From: TMED27 sp964350695
GTDB lineage: Bacteria; Pseudomonadota; Alphaproteobacteria; Micavibrionales; Micavibrionaceae
Assembly: GCA_964350695.1 (NCBI GenBank)
Contig: CAYGKM010000005.1
Span: 1-64,000 of the forward strand
DNA length: 64,000 bases
Direction of reading: 5' to 3'
Under the pieces are notes generated by a model that saw nothing but the letters and a program-made list of their open reading frames with translations, did not search any database and was not told the origin of the DNA. The translations under genes and the position numbers were made by a program. How positions within the stretch are numbered: position 1 is the stretch's first letter; every line of letters starts with the position of its first letter. Shown piece after piece: positions 41,073-48,388 of the stretch.

Positions 41073-41671
41073 TGGCGGCTGTTTTTTTCGAGGCGGTTGA
41101 TCTTGAGAAAAAATATCGGAAGCTGGCCTTTAGCGGCCTGCTTTTTGTGGTATCGGGCGCGTCGTTTATGTTCGGTACGTTTAATTATTTTTATGCGCAA
41201 GGGGCGTATGCGGAGGATGCGGCGCCGAGTCTTTTTCCGCTGCTGCCGTTCTTTTTGATCTTTATTCCGGTCTATGGGTATAAGGTTTTTATGCAAGGGG
41301 TGCGGCAGAAATTTTTGTTAAAGCGCAGCCAGAAAAAAGGATTGGTGTTGAGCGAGAAGGGCATTGGGGGCAGTGCCTTACTGCTTGAAGGGGTTTATAG
41401 CGAGAAGTGTATGAGCGCGAAGATGCCTGATTTTTTCTTTTCTTGGGAGAGTGTGAATAATTTTATTTTAGAGCCTGCGCGCGGAAGTAAAAGTTATGGC
41501 TCGCCGCCCTATTATAAAATTACGTTTAAAGATATGAGCGAAAAGGCGAATGCGAGCTGTTTTATCTCGCGGGATTATTTTAAGGCACAGGACGCCGAGA
41601 TCGTGAAGCTGGTGAAGAAGGCTCTGGGGAAAGAGCATGTTGTTATGAATGATGAAATTTATAAAGTTTAA
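41072..41671 (+). CDS. Unknown two-helix membrane protein
   Basis: 199 residues. Two hydrophobic helices (about 18-38, LAFSGLLFVVSGASFMFG; and 53-74, SLFPLLPFFLIFIPVYGY) are followed by a basic juxtamembrane stretch. A soluble domain then carries FFFSWESVNNFILEPARG and YYKITFKDMSEKANASCFIS, a pattern resembling PH-like/STM3941-type domains. ATG 41072 overlaps the SLOG stop; a GTG one codon earlier is possible. Tight coupling to a SLOG protein recalls nucleotide-sensor plus two-helix effector pairs, but the resemblance is only architectural. It ends 15 bases before lpd. Confidence 0.7.
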   Translation: MAAVFFEAVDLEKKYRKLAFSGLLFVVSGASFMFGTFNYFYAQGAYAEDAAPSLFPLLPFFLIFIPVYGYKVFMQGVRQKFLLKRSQKKGLVLSEKGIGGSALLLEGVYSEKCMSAKMPDFFFSWESVNNFILEPARGSKSYGSPPYYKITFKDMSEKANASCFISRDYFKAQDAEIVKLVKKALGKEHVVMNDEIYKV

Positions 41672-41686
41672 AAAAGGATAGAGCGG

Positions 41687-43072
41687 ATGAGTGATAAGAA
41701 TTTTGATGTGATTGTGATTGGCGGCGGACCGGGGGGGTACGTGGCGGCTATTCGCGCGGCGCAGCTTGGCATGAAGGCATGCGTCATTGAGGGCAACCAT
41801 TTGGGCGGCATTTGTTTAAACTGGGGTTGCATTCCGACCAAGGCGTTGTTGCGCTCTGCGGAGGTGTATCACCTGATGCATAATGCGGCGGCGTTTGGGC
41901 TGTCGGCGAAGGATATTACGTTTGACCTCAAAAAGGTGGTTGAGCGGTCGCGCGGCGTTGCGAAGCAGCTTTCCGGCGGGATCGGGCATTTGCTGAAGAA
42001 AAATAAAGTTACCGTTATTGACGGGTTTGGGAAGCTGCTTGGGGGCGGCAAGGTCGGCGTGGGGAAAGACACGTACGCAGCCAAACATATTGTGATTGCA
42101 ACGGGCGCGCGGGCACGGGTTTTGCCGGGCTTAGAGCCTGACGGAAAATTCGTCTGGTCTTACAAAGAAGCGATGGTTCCCGAAGAGATGCCGAAGAAGC
42201 TGCTTGTGATTGGATCGGGCGCGATCGGGATTGAGTTTGCATCGTTTTTTAAGACGATGGGCGCGGAAGTCACTGTGGTGGAGATGATGGACCGCATAGT
42301 GCCGGTGGAGGACGCGGAGATTTCAGGGATGCTTGAGAAGGCACTCACGAAGCAGGGTATGAAGATTATCAAGAATGCGAAAGTTGCGAAGCTTGATAAG
42401 AATAAGGCTGACGTGACCGCGCATATTGATGTGGGCGGGAAGGTCGAGAAGCAGAATTTTGATCGCGTGATTAGCGCGGTCGGGATTGTGGCGAATACAG
42501 AAAACCTTGGTTTGGAAAAAACCAAGGTGAAGTTGGATCGTGGGCATATTATCACTGACGGGTATTTGCAGACAGATGAGCCGGGCGTGTATGCGATTGG
42601 CGATGTTACCGGCGGACCTTGGCTGGCGCATAAGGCCTCACATGAAGGTGTAATTTGCATCGAGAAGATTGCAGGCGTTAAGGACGTGCATCCGATGGTG
42701 AAAGCGAATATTCCGGGGTGTACGTATTGTCATCCGCAAGTGGCGAGCGTGGGCCTAACCGAGGCAGCGGCGAAAGAGGCGGGCTATAAGATCAAAGTCG
42801 GGCGTTTCCCGTTTATGGGCAACGGCAAGGCGATTGCGCTTGGTGAGCCGGAAGGTCTGGTGAAGACAATCTTTGATGAAAAAACGGGTGAATTGCTTGG
42901 TGCGCATATGATTGGCGCGGAAGTGACTGAACTTATTCAAGGTTTCGTCGTTGGTAAGAGTGCGGAGTTAACGGAAGCAGAGTTTATGCATACGATCTTC
43001 CCGCACCCCACGCTTTCAGAGATGATGCATGAAAGTGTTTTGGATGCTTATGGCAAGGCGATCCATTTCTAG
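41687..43072 (+). CDS. lpd: Dihydrolipoyl dehydrogenase (E3)
   Basis: FAD flavoprotein that reoxidises dihydrolipoamide in 2-oxoacid dehydrogenase complexes; 461 residues. FAD-binding VIGGGPGGYVAAIRAAQLG is at the N-terminus. The redox-active disulfide is Cys43-Cys48 in GGICLNWGCIPTKAL. NAD-binding is VIGSGAIGIEFASFF. The C-terminal catalytic His-Glu pair is in FPHPTLSEMMHE. It completes the pdh cluster despite the intervening three-gene cassette. Confidence 0.97.
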   Translation: MSDKNFDVIVIGGGPGGYVAAIRAAQLGMKACVIEGNHLGGICLNWGCIPTKALLRSAEVYHLMHNAAAFGLSAKDITFDLKKVVERSRGVAKQLSGGIGHLLKKNKVTVIDGFGKLLGGGKVGVGKDTYAAKHIVIATGARARVLPGLEPDGKFVWSYKEAMVPEEMPKKLLVIGSGAIGIEFASFFKTMGAEVTVVEMMDRIVPVEDAEISGMLEKALTKQGMKIIKNAKVAKLDKNKADVTAHIDVGGKVEKQNFDRVISAVGIVANTENLGLEKTKVKLDRGHIITDGYLQTDEPGVYAIGDVTGGPWLAHKASHEGVICIEKIAGVKDVHPMVKANIPGCTYCHPQVASVGLTEAAAKEAGYKIKVGRFPFMGNGKAIALGEPEGLVKTIFDEKTGELLGAHMIGAEVTELIQGFVVGKSAELTEAEFMHTIFPHPTLSEMMHESVLDAYGKAIHF

Positions 43073-43124
43073 GCTTCTTTCCTTGAGGCGCGTGGTTGCA
43101 TCTGAACGAGCAAAAAGGATCACC

Positions 43125-43967
43125 ATGAGTTTTATTAATCGCATTATCGGGCCTGATGAAGAATTGATCGGCATTTGCCGCGTTCACTGGGTGTATGGCA
43201 TCAAAGGTATTTTGTGGCTTTTGGGGTTCACGGCTTTGGGGTTGTTTATCAAATATTCTATTTTGAGTGTAGGGTTCTTGCAGGCTGTTCCTGCGTTTGC
43301 GTTGATTGCGGGATATTTCTTCTGGATCGGGCTATCGATTGGGATTGTGTTGTTTATCACTTTTGTGATTGTGATGATCAGCACGGAAATTGCGCTGACG
43401 ACCAAGCGGGTGATTTTCAAAACGGGTATGATTGCCACGGATGTCAAGGAAGTTGATCTGGAAGAGATCAAGGCGGCGGATGTGGATAATGGCTGGTTCG
43501 GGCGGTTTTTAAATTATGGCTATGTTTTGTTTGATGCGCGATTTGTGCAGAATATGCAGCTGCCCGAGATCTATGATCCTTACCGGTTCGTGAAAGCGCT
43601 TAATGAGGTTCGCAACGACCTGAAAAATGATTCCATGAAGATGGTGTTAGGCGATGGTCGTGGGGGCGGGGGTGTAGTGGTTGATGAAGAAGAAGCGCCT
43701 AAAGCCAAGAGGCGCGTTGATGACCCGCGTTATAAGGGTCTCAGCAATGATCCGTTTGAAGAGATTGAGCATTTTGGCGAGGAGATGAATTATGATCCCC
43801 ATGATATTCAGACGCCTAAGACTTCGAGTAAAGAAAACAAGCGCAAGAAGATTAAGGCTGCCAAGGCAAAAGAGGCGTTTAAGCCCGTGATTTTCGAGAA
43901 AATCAGGATGCGGGAAAAACTTATGGACGCCTTCACTATGATTTCGACTTATGGGCAGAAATCGTAG
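43125..43967 (+). CDS. Membrane protein with bacterial PH-like (bPH2) domain
   Basis: 280 residues from ATG 43125, which has AAAAAGGAT just ahead; the longer open frame overlaps the lpd end and is rejected. Two N-terminal transmembrane segments (GIKGILWLLGFTALGLFI and FALIAGYFFWIGLSIGIVLF, extending onward) precede a YdbS-type PH-like domain: STEIALTTKRVIFKTGMIA, EVDLEEIKAADVDNGWFGR and LNYGYVLFDAR. The C-terminal ~110 residues are highly charged (KRRVDDPRYKGLSNDPFEE, KENKRKKIKAAKAKEA). Function is unknown; the PH-like fold suggests membrane-associated binding. It lies 52 bases after lpd. Confidence 0.8.
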   Translation: MSFINRIIGPDEELIGICRVHWVYGIKGILWLLGFTALGLFIKYSILSVGFLQAVPAFALIAGYFFWIGLSIGIVLFITFVIVMISTEIALTTKRVIFKTGMIATDVKEVDLEEIKAADVDNGWFGRFLNYGYVLFDARFVQNMQLPEIYDPYRFVKALNEVRNDLKNDSMKMVLGDGRGGGGVVVDEEEAPKAKRRVDDPRYKGLSNDPFEEIEHFGEEMNYDPHDIQTPKTSSKENKRKKIKAAKAKEAFKPVIFEKIRMREKLMDAFTMISTYGQKS

Positions 43968-44050
43968 TATTGAAACTCTTGCTTTTTTCTTTACATAATT
44001 TATAGGCTGGCGTATATATTATTTATATATAGCTTTAGGGGTAAAAAGTG

Positions 44051-44521
44051 ATGAGTTTAAAGGCAATACTAGCGCGGGCTTCCAGATTAAACCCTATCTC
44101 TGGGATGAGCGGAGAGCACGTGAGGCGCAGAGAGCTGCTTTCGCGTGCCACAGGGCAAGATTGGGACGTGAAGGTGTTGTCTGTTAAAAAAGCTCCTCCT
44201 TGGCGCATGGCGGGCACGAGGGCAGGTGCTTATGCTATGATGAATCAAAAAGGCGAAAAGATGGGTGTTTATTCCATGCGCGTTCCGTCTGATAAGGGAT
44301 ATGAAGTTGAAACTGCGCTCAATAAGGCGTTTCCAGCTTCTGATGGGTCGCGTAGGGTTTTTGGTTTCAGAACGCCGCATGGTAAAAACCCTCAAATCCT
44401 TGTATTCGATAAAGATATTGAAGCTATTCTGGAGGCTCTAGAGTCAGCAGGGCCGGGGACGCGGGCTGGCTTGGATTCTGTATTAAAGACCGATGAAGGA
44501 CTCGAAGCAGTAATCCGTTAG
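44051..44521 (+). CDS. Unknown basic protein upstream of lipA
   Basis: 156 residues, not recognised. AGGGG lies ahead of the GTG/ATG pair at 44048/44051. It begins SLKAILARASRLNPISGM and has a basic N-terminal half (EHVRRRELLSRATGQDWDVK) without a signal peptide or helix. The C-terminal half has VFGFRTPHGKNPQILVFDKD and IEAILEALESAGPGT. An AT-rich region upstream includes TATATA repeats at 44013-44031 that could form a promoter or hairpin, and a clear terminator follows. This makes it a likely monocistronic gene. No function is claimed. Confidence 0.65.
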   Translation: MSLKAILARASRLNPISGMSGEHVRRRELLSRATGQDWDVKVLSVKKAPPWRMAGTRAGAYAMMNQKGEKMGVYSMRVPSDKGYEVETALNKAFPASDGSRRVFGFRTPHGKNPQILVFDKDIEAILEALESAGPGTRAGLDSVLKTDEGLEAVIR

Positions 44522-44555
44522 AATGTCCAAGTGCGGGCAGTGAACGTGACGGCAT

Positions 44556-44583
44556 AAAAGCTTTATCTTTTGGGAAAGCTTTT
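44556..44583 (+). terminator. Terminator after the unknown gene
   Basis: AAAAGCTTT (44556-44564) and AAAGCTTTT (44575-44583) form a perfect nine-base stem with a ten-base loop, ending in T residues. Confidence 0.65.
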
Positions 44584-44619
44584 GCTAGAAATGCTGGGAA
44601 AAACTGCTATATAAACCCT

Positions 44620-45585
44620 ATGACATATAACCCAAAACTCCTTGATAAGGCGAAGCGCCACCCCGAAAAGCAGAAAAATCCGGATCGTCCAGCGGGGCGC
44701 AAGCCCGCGTGGATTCGCGTGCCTGCGCCGCAGGGTAAGGTCTATCAAGAAACCAAAGAGATTGTGCGCCGTGCGAATTTAACCACCGTGTGTGAAGAAG
44801 CGGGCTGTCCGAATATCGGTGAGTGCTGGCAGCAAAAACACGCAACGTTTATGATTATGGGCGAGGTGTGTACGCGTGCTTGTGCGTTTTGCAATGTGGC
44901 GACGGGTAAGCCCGAGATGCTCGATAAGCTTGAGCCGCTTCGTATTGGCGTGGCCGTGAAGCAGATGGGTTTGAAGCATATTGTGATTACGTCTGTTGAT
45001 CGTGATGATCTGGAAGATGGCGGGGCGGATCATTTCGCCAAGACCATTCAGGCGATCCGCATGAAAGCGCCTGACACGACGATTGAAATTTTACCCGGTG
45101 ATTTTCGCGGCAATAAAACGGATTGGGACACGGTTATTCATGCGCGCCCAGATGTGTTTAACCACAATCTTGAGACTGTGCCGCGGCTGTATCCGACTAT
45201 ACGGCCCGGGGCGCGGTATTTCCGCTCGTTGCGGCTGCTTGAGCGCGTGAAGGATGTTGATCCGTCGATGTTTACCAAATCCGGCATGATGGTTGGCCTT
45301 GGCGAGACACGTGAAGAGGTCGGGCAGGTTATGGATGATATGCGCGCGGCGGGGGTGGATTTCATTACGATCGGACAATATCTTCAACCGACACCGAAGC
45401 ATGCGCCGGTGATGCATTGGTGGACGCCGGAAGAGTTTGAGGGGCTCACGCTGATGGCGAAAAACAAGGGCTTCCTTATGGTTTCGGCTACGCCGCTCAC
45501 GCGGTCATCGCATCATGCGGGGGATGATTTCGCCAAGCTTAAGGCGGCGCGCGAGGCGCAGCTAGCCAAAGACGCTGCAGAATAA
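44620..45585 (+). CDS. lipA: Lipoyl synthase
   Basis: Radical-SAM enzyme that inserts two sulfurs into the octanoyl group of PdhB, PdhC and other lipoyl domains; 321 residues. The auxiliary cluster cysteines are Cys58, Cys63 and Cys69 in CEEAGCPNIGECW. The radical-SAM cluster is Cys84-x3-Cys88-x2-Cys91 in CTRACAFCNVATG. A serine near the C-terminus is in TPLTRSSHHAG. There is no ribosome site; TATATA (44608-44613) lies six bases before the ATG, so translation may be leaderless. It is close to the pdh cluster, consistent with its substrates. Confidence 0.97.
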   Translation: MTYNPKLLDKAKRHPEKQKNPDRPAGRKPAWIRVPAPQGKVYQETKEIVRRANLTTVCEEAGCPNIGECWQQKHATFMIMGEVCTRACAFCNVATGKPEMLDKLEPLRIGVAVKQMGLKHIVITSVDRDDLEDGGADHFAKTIQAIRMKAPDTTIEILPGDFRGNKTDWDTVIHARPDVFNHNLETVPRLYPTIRPGARYFRSLRLLERVKDVDPSMFTKSGMMVGLGETREEVGQVMDDMRAAGVDFITIGQYLQPTPKHAPVMHWWTPEEFEGLTLMAKNKGFLMVSATPLTRSSHHAGDDFAKLKAAREAQLAKDAAE

Positions 45586-45594
45586 GTTTCCTTT

Positions 45595-46056
45595 ATGCTG
45601 ACCCACATTGAACAAAAAAAGCTGCCATTTACCCCTGAGCAGATGTACGCGCTTGTTGCGGCGGTGGATTTATATCATGAATTTGCGCCGTGGTGCGTGG
45701 CGAGCCGTATTACTAAACGCGAAAGTGACCATGTGTTTTACGCGGATTTGGTGGTGGGGTATAAAGTTTTTAGGGAGCGGTTTTCATCCAAGGTGATGTT
45801 GGAACCGCCATCGAACGAGCAAGAGGGGCGGATCAATATCGAGTATTTGCGCGGTCCATTGAAGCATTTGAAGAACCATTGGAGGTTCATTCCGCAAGGC
45901 GACGGGTCATGCTTGATTGATTTTAGCGTAGAATTTGAATTTAAAAACAGAGCTTTACAGGGGCTTTCTCAAGTGTTTTTTCAAGAAGTCATACGTCGAA
46001 TGGTGGGGGCGTTCGAAGCGCGCGCCGTTGATATTTACGGTATGCCGAGGGCTTAG
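45595..46056 (+). CDS. COQ10/RatA-like START-domain protein
   Basis: 153 residues. Typical opening (THIEQKKLPFTPEQMYALVA), DLYHEFAPWCVASRI, and the C-terminal CLIDFSVEFEFKNRALQGLS place it in the Coq10/polyketide-cyclase family. Relatives bind ubiquinone and help its use or delivery in respiration; the E. coli relative RatA is reported to act on ribosomes. The position after lipA is standard in alphaproteobacteria and favours the ubiquinone role. It converges on cinA with a 4-base overlap. Confidence 0.88.
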   Translation: MLTHIEQKKLPFTPEQMYALVAAVDLYHEFAPWCVASRITKRESDHVFYADLVVGYKVFRERFSSKVMLEPPSNEQEGRINIEYLRGPLKHLKNHWRFIPQGDGSCLIDFSVEFEFKNRALQGLSQVFFQEVIRRMVGAFEARAVDIYGMPRA

Positions 46057-46532
46057 GATTTCTCTAGTACAGAGATTAGGTTTTTCATCGCTGTGATCAC
46101 GGCTTGGACCTGTATTTCCTCGCGCGATCCTTCGAAAATTTCCTTCGTGCTGCCCGTTGAGCCACCTTTTAAGGTGTATCCGAAATATACGAGGCCGATA
46201 GGTTTTTCATGGCTGCCGCCGCTTGGGCCTGCGATCCCTGTGATGGAAATTGCCAGCCCTGCGCGGCTGTTTTTTAATGCGCCTTCTGCCATGGCTTCGG
46301 CGGTCTGCGCGCTGACTGCGCCGTGAGCATTCAGGGTTTCGAGGGGGACAGCGAGAAGCTCGTGTTTGGCTTCGTTGGAATATGTGATGAAGCCGCGGTC
46401 AAAGACTTCGGATGCGCCTGCGCGGTGGGTTATTGTGGCGGACAGCAAGCCGCCTGTGCAGGATTCCGCCGTAACGAGTTTCAGCTTTTTCTGCTTTAAA
46501 AGCGTGGAGAGTTTTTCAACCAAATCCTGCAT
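46053..46532 (-). CDS. CinA-C / nicotinamide-nucleotide amidase (PncC-like)
   Basis: 159 residues, consisting only of the CinA C-terminal domain: KLVTAESCTGGLLSATITHR, SEVFDRGFITYSNEAK, NAHGAVSAQTAEAMAEGALK and ITGIAGPSGGSHEKPIG. Such stand-alone proteins deamidate NMN to nicotinic acid mononucleotide in the pyridine-nucleotide cycle. It overlaps pgpA by 17 bases and follows ispDF-pgpA in a - strand operon, the common alphaproteobacterial order. Confidence 0.93.
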   Translation of the reverse strand: MQDLVEKLSTLLKQKKLKLVTAESCTGGLLSATITHRAGASEVFDRGFITYSNEAKHELLAVPLETLNAHGAVSAQTAEAMAEGALKNSRAGLAISITGIAGPSGGSHEKPIGLVYFGYTLKGGSTGSTKEIFEGSREEIQVQAVITAMKNLISVLEKS

Positions 46533-47019
46533 AGAACAATCCTGCTATTATAAGGGCGGCGGCGATGCCCGCCAAAACATCATCGAGCATAACGCCCCAT
46601 GCGCCTTTTAGATTTTTATCGAGATATGAAATTGGCCAGGGTTTGGCAATGTCGAACCCTCTGAAGAGGATTAAGGCGATTGTGATCCAGACCCAATGAA
46701 TGCCCGCAACAGCGAAGACGGGGATGAGCGCGAGCCAAAGCCCGACGACTTCGTCGATGACGACCATTTTAGCGTCGTGAAGGCCGGTTGCTGTTTCGAA
46801 TTCTTTTGCGGCCCATAGGCCGACGGCGAATGTGAGGATGGTTGCGATGAGCAGGGCGGTGAGGCCAAATTGGGCGAAGATGAAAATGCCGAAGGGCAGG
46901 GCGGCGAGGCTACCCCATGTGCCGGGGGCGGGATTGAGGAAGCCGGAGCCAAGCCATGTGGCGACCCATATGGAGGGTTTTTTGAGGTCGACATTTGGGG
47001 GGACTGAAAATTCTATCAT
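46516..47019 (-). CDS. pgpA: Phosphatidylglycerophosphatase A
   Basis: Dephosphorylates phosphatidylglycerophosphate in the inner membrane; 167 residues. Motifs: FLNPAPGTWGSLAALPFG, MVVIDEVVGLWLALIP and RGFDIAKPWPISYLDKNLKG with GVMLDDVLAGI, with about four transmembrane helices. The frame is open 37 codons further upstream as an Arg-rich shadow inside ispDF. The start at 47019 is chosen for the ATGA overlap with the ispDF stop and the normal family N-terminus. Confidence 0.94.
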   Translation of the reverse strand: MIEFSVPPNVDLKKPSIWVATWLGSGFLNPAPGTWGSLAALPFGIFIFAQFGLTALLIATILTFAVGLWAAKEFETATGLHDAKMVVIDEVVGLWLALIPVFAVAGIHWVWITIALILFRGFDIAKPWPISYLDKNLKGAWGVMLDDVLAGIAAALIIAGLFYAGFG

Positions 47020-48206
47020 AGGCACACGCTCACGATGGCTTGGGCGGCGATGCCTTCGCCGCGGCCTGTGAAGCCGAGCTGCTCTGTCGTTGTAGCTTTG
47101 ACGTTGATTTGATCGGAGGCGCAGCCGCAAATTTCGGCGATACGGATTTTCATGGCGAGAGCATGGGGGCCGATTTTCGGGGCTTCGCAGATAAGGGTGA
47201 TATCTGCATTTATAAGCGCGCCGCCTTTATCGCGCAGCATTGTTATTGCTTTTTCGAGGAAGATTGCGCTGTCCATGTCTTTAAAGGCGTTATCGGATGG
47301 CGGGAAATGCCGGCCGATATCACCTTCGCCGATGCTGCCGAGGATGGCGTCGGTGAGGGCGTGCAGGCCGACATCGGCATCGGAGTGGCCTTTGAGGGCA
47401 TGGGTGTGCGGGACGTCTATGCCGCAAAGACGTGCAGGGCCGCTTTTATTCGTATCAAAGGCGTGAACGTCGAAGCCTTGGCCTGTTCTAATATATTTTT
47501 GCGCCTTGAGGAGTGTTTCTGCCATGTCCAAATCGTTGCTATGGGTGATTTTGATGTTGGTGGGTTTACCTTCCACCAATTTTACCGCTATTCCGCGCGC
47601 GGACACAAGGGCGGTGTCGTCTGTGACGTTTTCGTCGGGGGCGGCGTTTTCGTGCGCGTTCAGGATATCGCCGTATCTAAAGCCCTGCGGGGTTTGTAGG
47701 GCGGTCAGGTTTGCGCGGTTGGCGTAGCTTTCGATCTCGCTATCGGTGTTTTCACGGGCAAGGGTTGCGGAAACGGGAAGCGTTAGTGTGGCGGCGGGGG
47801 AGGTTTTCAGCGCCTCAAGCAGGGCGTTTATTTCTTCATGCGTGAGGCATGGGCGCGCGGCATCGTGGATGAGGATTAAATCTTGATTTTTTAGTTTAGA
47901 AAATTTTTTTAAGCCATTGTAAATACTTAAATTTCTTTCGTTTGAGCCTTCTGCGTGAGGTTCAAGTTCAATTCCTTGCACCGCGTCTTGATACGCTTTT
48001 GCGTCTTGTAGATTGATAATGACCTTTACGCCGAGGCATTTCGGGTGGCTTAAAAAGATATCAAGCGCGTGCCTTAGAACGGTTTTTCCGGCGATTTTTA
48101 TATATTGTTTTGGTGTTTCACTCGCCAAGCGTGTGCCTGCACCCGCCGCTGCGATGAGGGCATAGAATTCGGGGAGGTCTGCTATTTGCGTCTTAATGGT
48201 GCTCAT
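47016..48206 (-). CDS. ispDF: Bifunctional IspD/IspF (MEP cytidylyltransferase and MECDP synthase)
   Basis: Two MEP-pathway steps in one polypeptide of 396 residues. The N-terminal IspD domain has AAAGAGTRLASETPKQYIKI and LILIHDAARPCLTHEEI. The C-terminal IspF domain from about residue 238 has RTGQGFDVHAFDTNKSGPAR, LKGHSDADVGLHALTDAILG (metal ligands Asp and His), DIGRHFPPSD and KATTTEQLGFTGRGEGIAA. Such fusions are common in alphaproteobacteria. dusB-ntrB-ntrC usually follow in this neighbourhood but are absent; ntrY diverges directly. Confidence 0.97.
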   Translation of the reverse strand: MSTIKTQIADLPEFYALIAAAGAGTRLASETPKQYIKIAGKTVLRHALDIFLSHPKCLGVKVIINLQDAKAYQDAVQGIELEPHAEGSNERNLSIYNGLKKFSKLKNQDLILIHDAARPCLTHEEINALLEALKTSPAATLTLPVSATLARENTDSEIESYANRANLTALQTPQGFRYGDILNAHENAAPDENVTDDTALVSARGIAVKLVEGKPTNIKITHSNDLDMAETLLKAQKYIRTGQGFDVHAFDTNKSGPARLCGIDVPHTHALKGHSDADVGLHALTDAILGSIGEGDIGRHFPPSDNAFKDMDSAIFLEKAITMLRDKGGALINADITLICEAPKIGPHALAMKIRIAEICGCASDQINVKATTTEQLGFTGRGEGIAAQAIVSVCL

Positions 48207-48293
48207 CCTTGCTATTTGAGGCTTTTAAGCGTAAAAAACTCTGTGCGCCCAATGGTTTTTTGGGGGTTATAACAGCAACAGCATATAGCAGGC

Positions 48294-48321
48294 TTGCATT
48301 GTTCGGAAAAGATTTTAAAAC
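48294..48321 (+). promoter_or_regulatory. Candidate ntrY promoter (TTGCAT-N16-TAAAAC)
   Basis: TTGCAT (48294-48299) and TAAAAC (48316-48321) are 16 bases apart, in the open frame ahead of the chosen ntrY start, supporting a start downstream of 48321. Confidence 0.35.
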
Positions 48322-48388
48322 AGAAATACACAGTTCTGCAGTTTCTGCGCCGTCTTCAGGTTCACGCTTAAGCAAGAAAGAGAAGTTT

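Noticed and set aside
43029..43124. Upstream extension of the PH-domain protein into lpd
   Set aside because: ATG 43125 has AAAAAGGAT at ideal distance; the extension overlaps lpd coding sequence.
48209..48388. 60-codon upstream extension of ntrY
   Set aside because: It has no ATG and no ribosome site at 48209, a start only three bases from the ispDF start, and a promoter-like sequence inside. It was not fully excluded, so it is noted in the ntrY entry.
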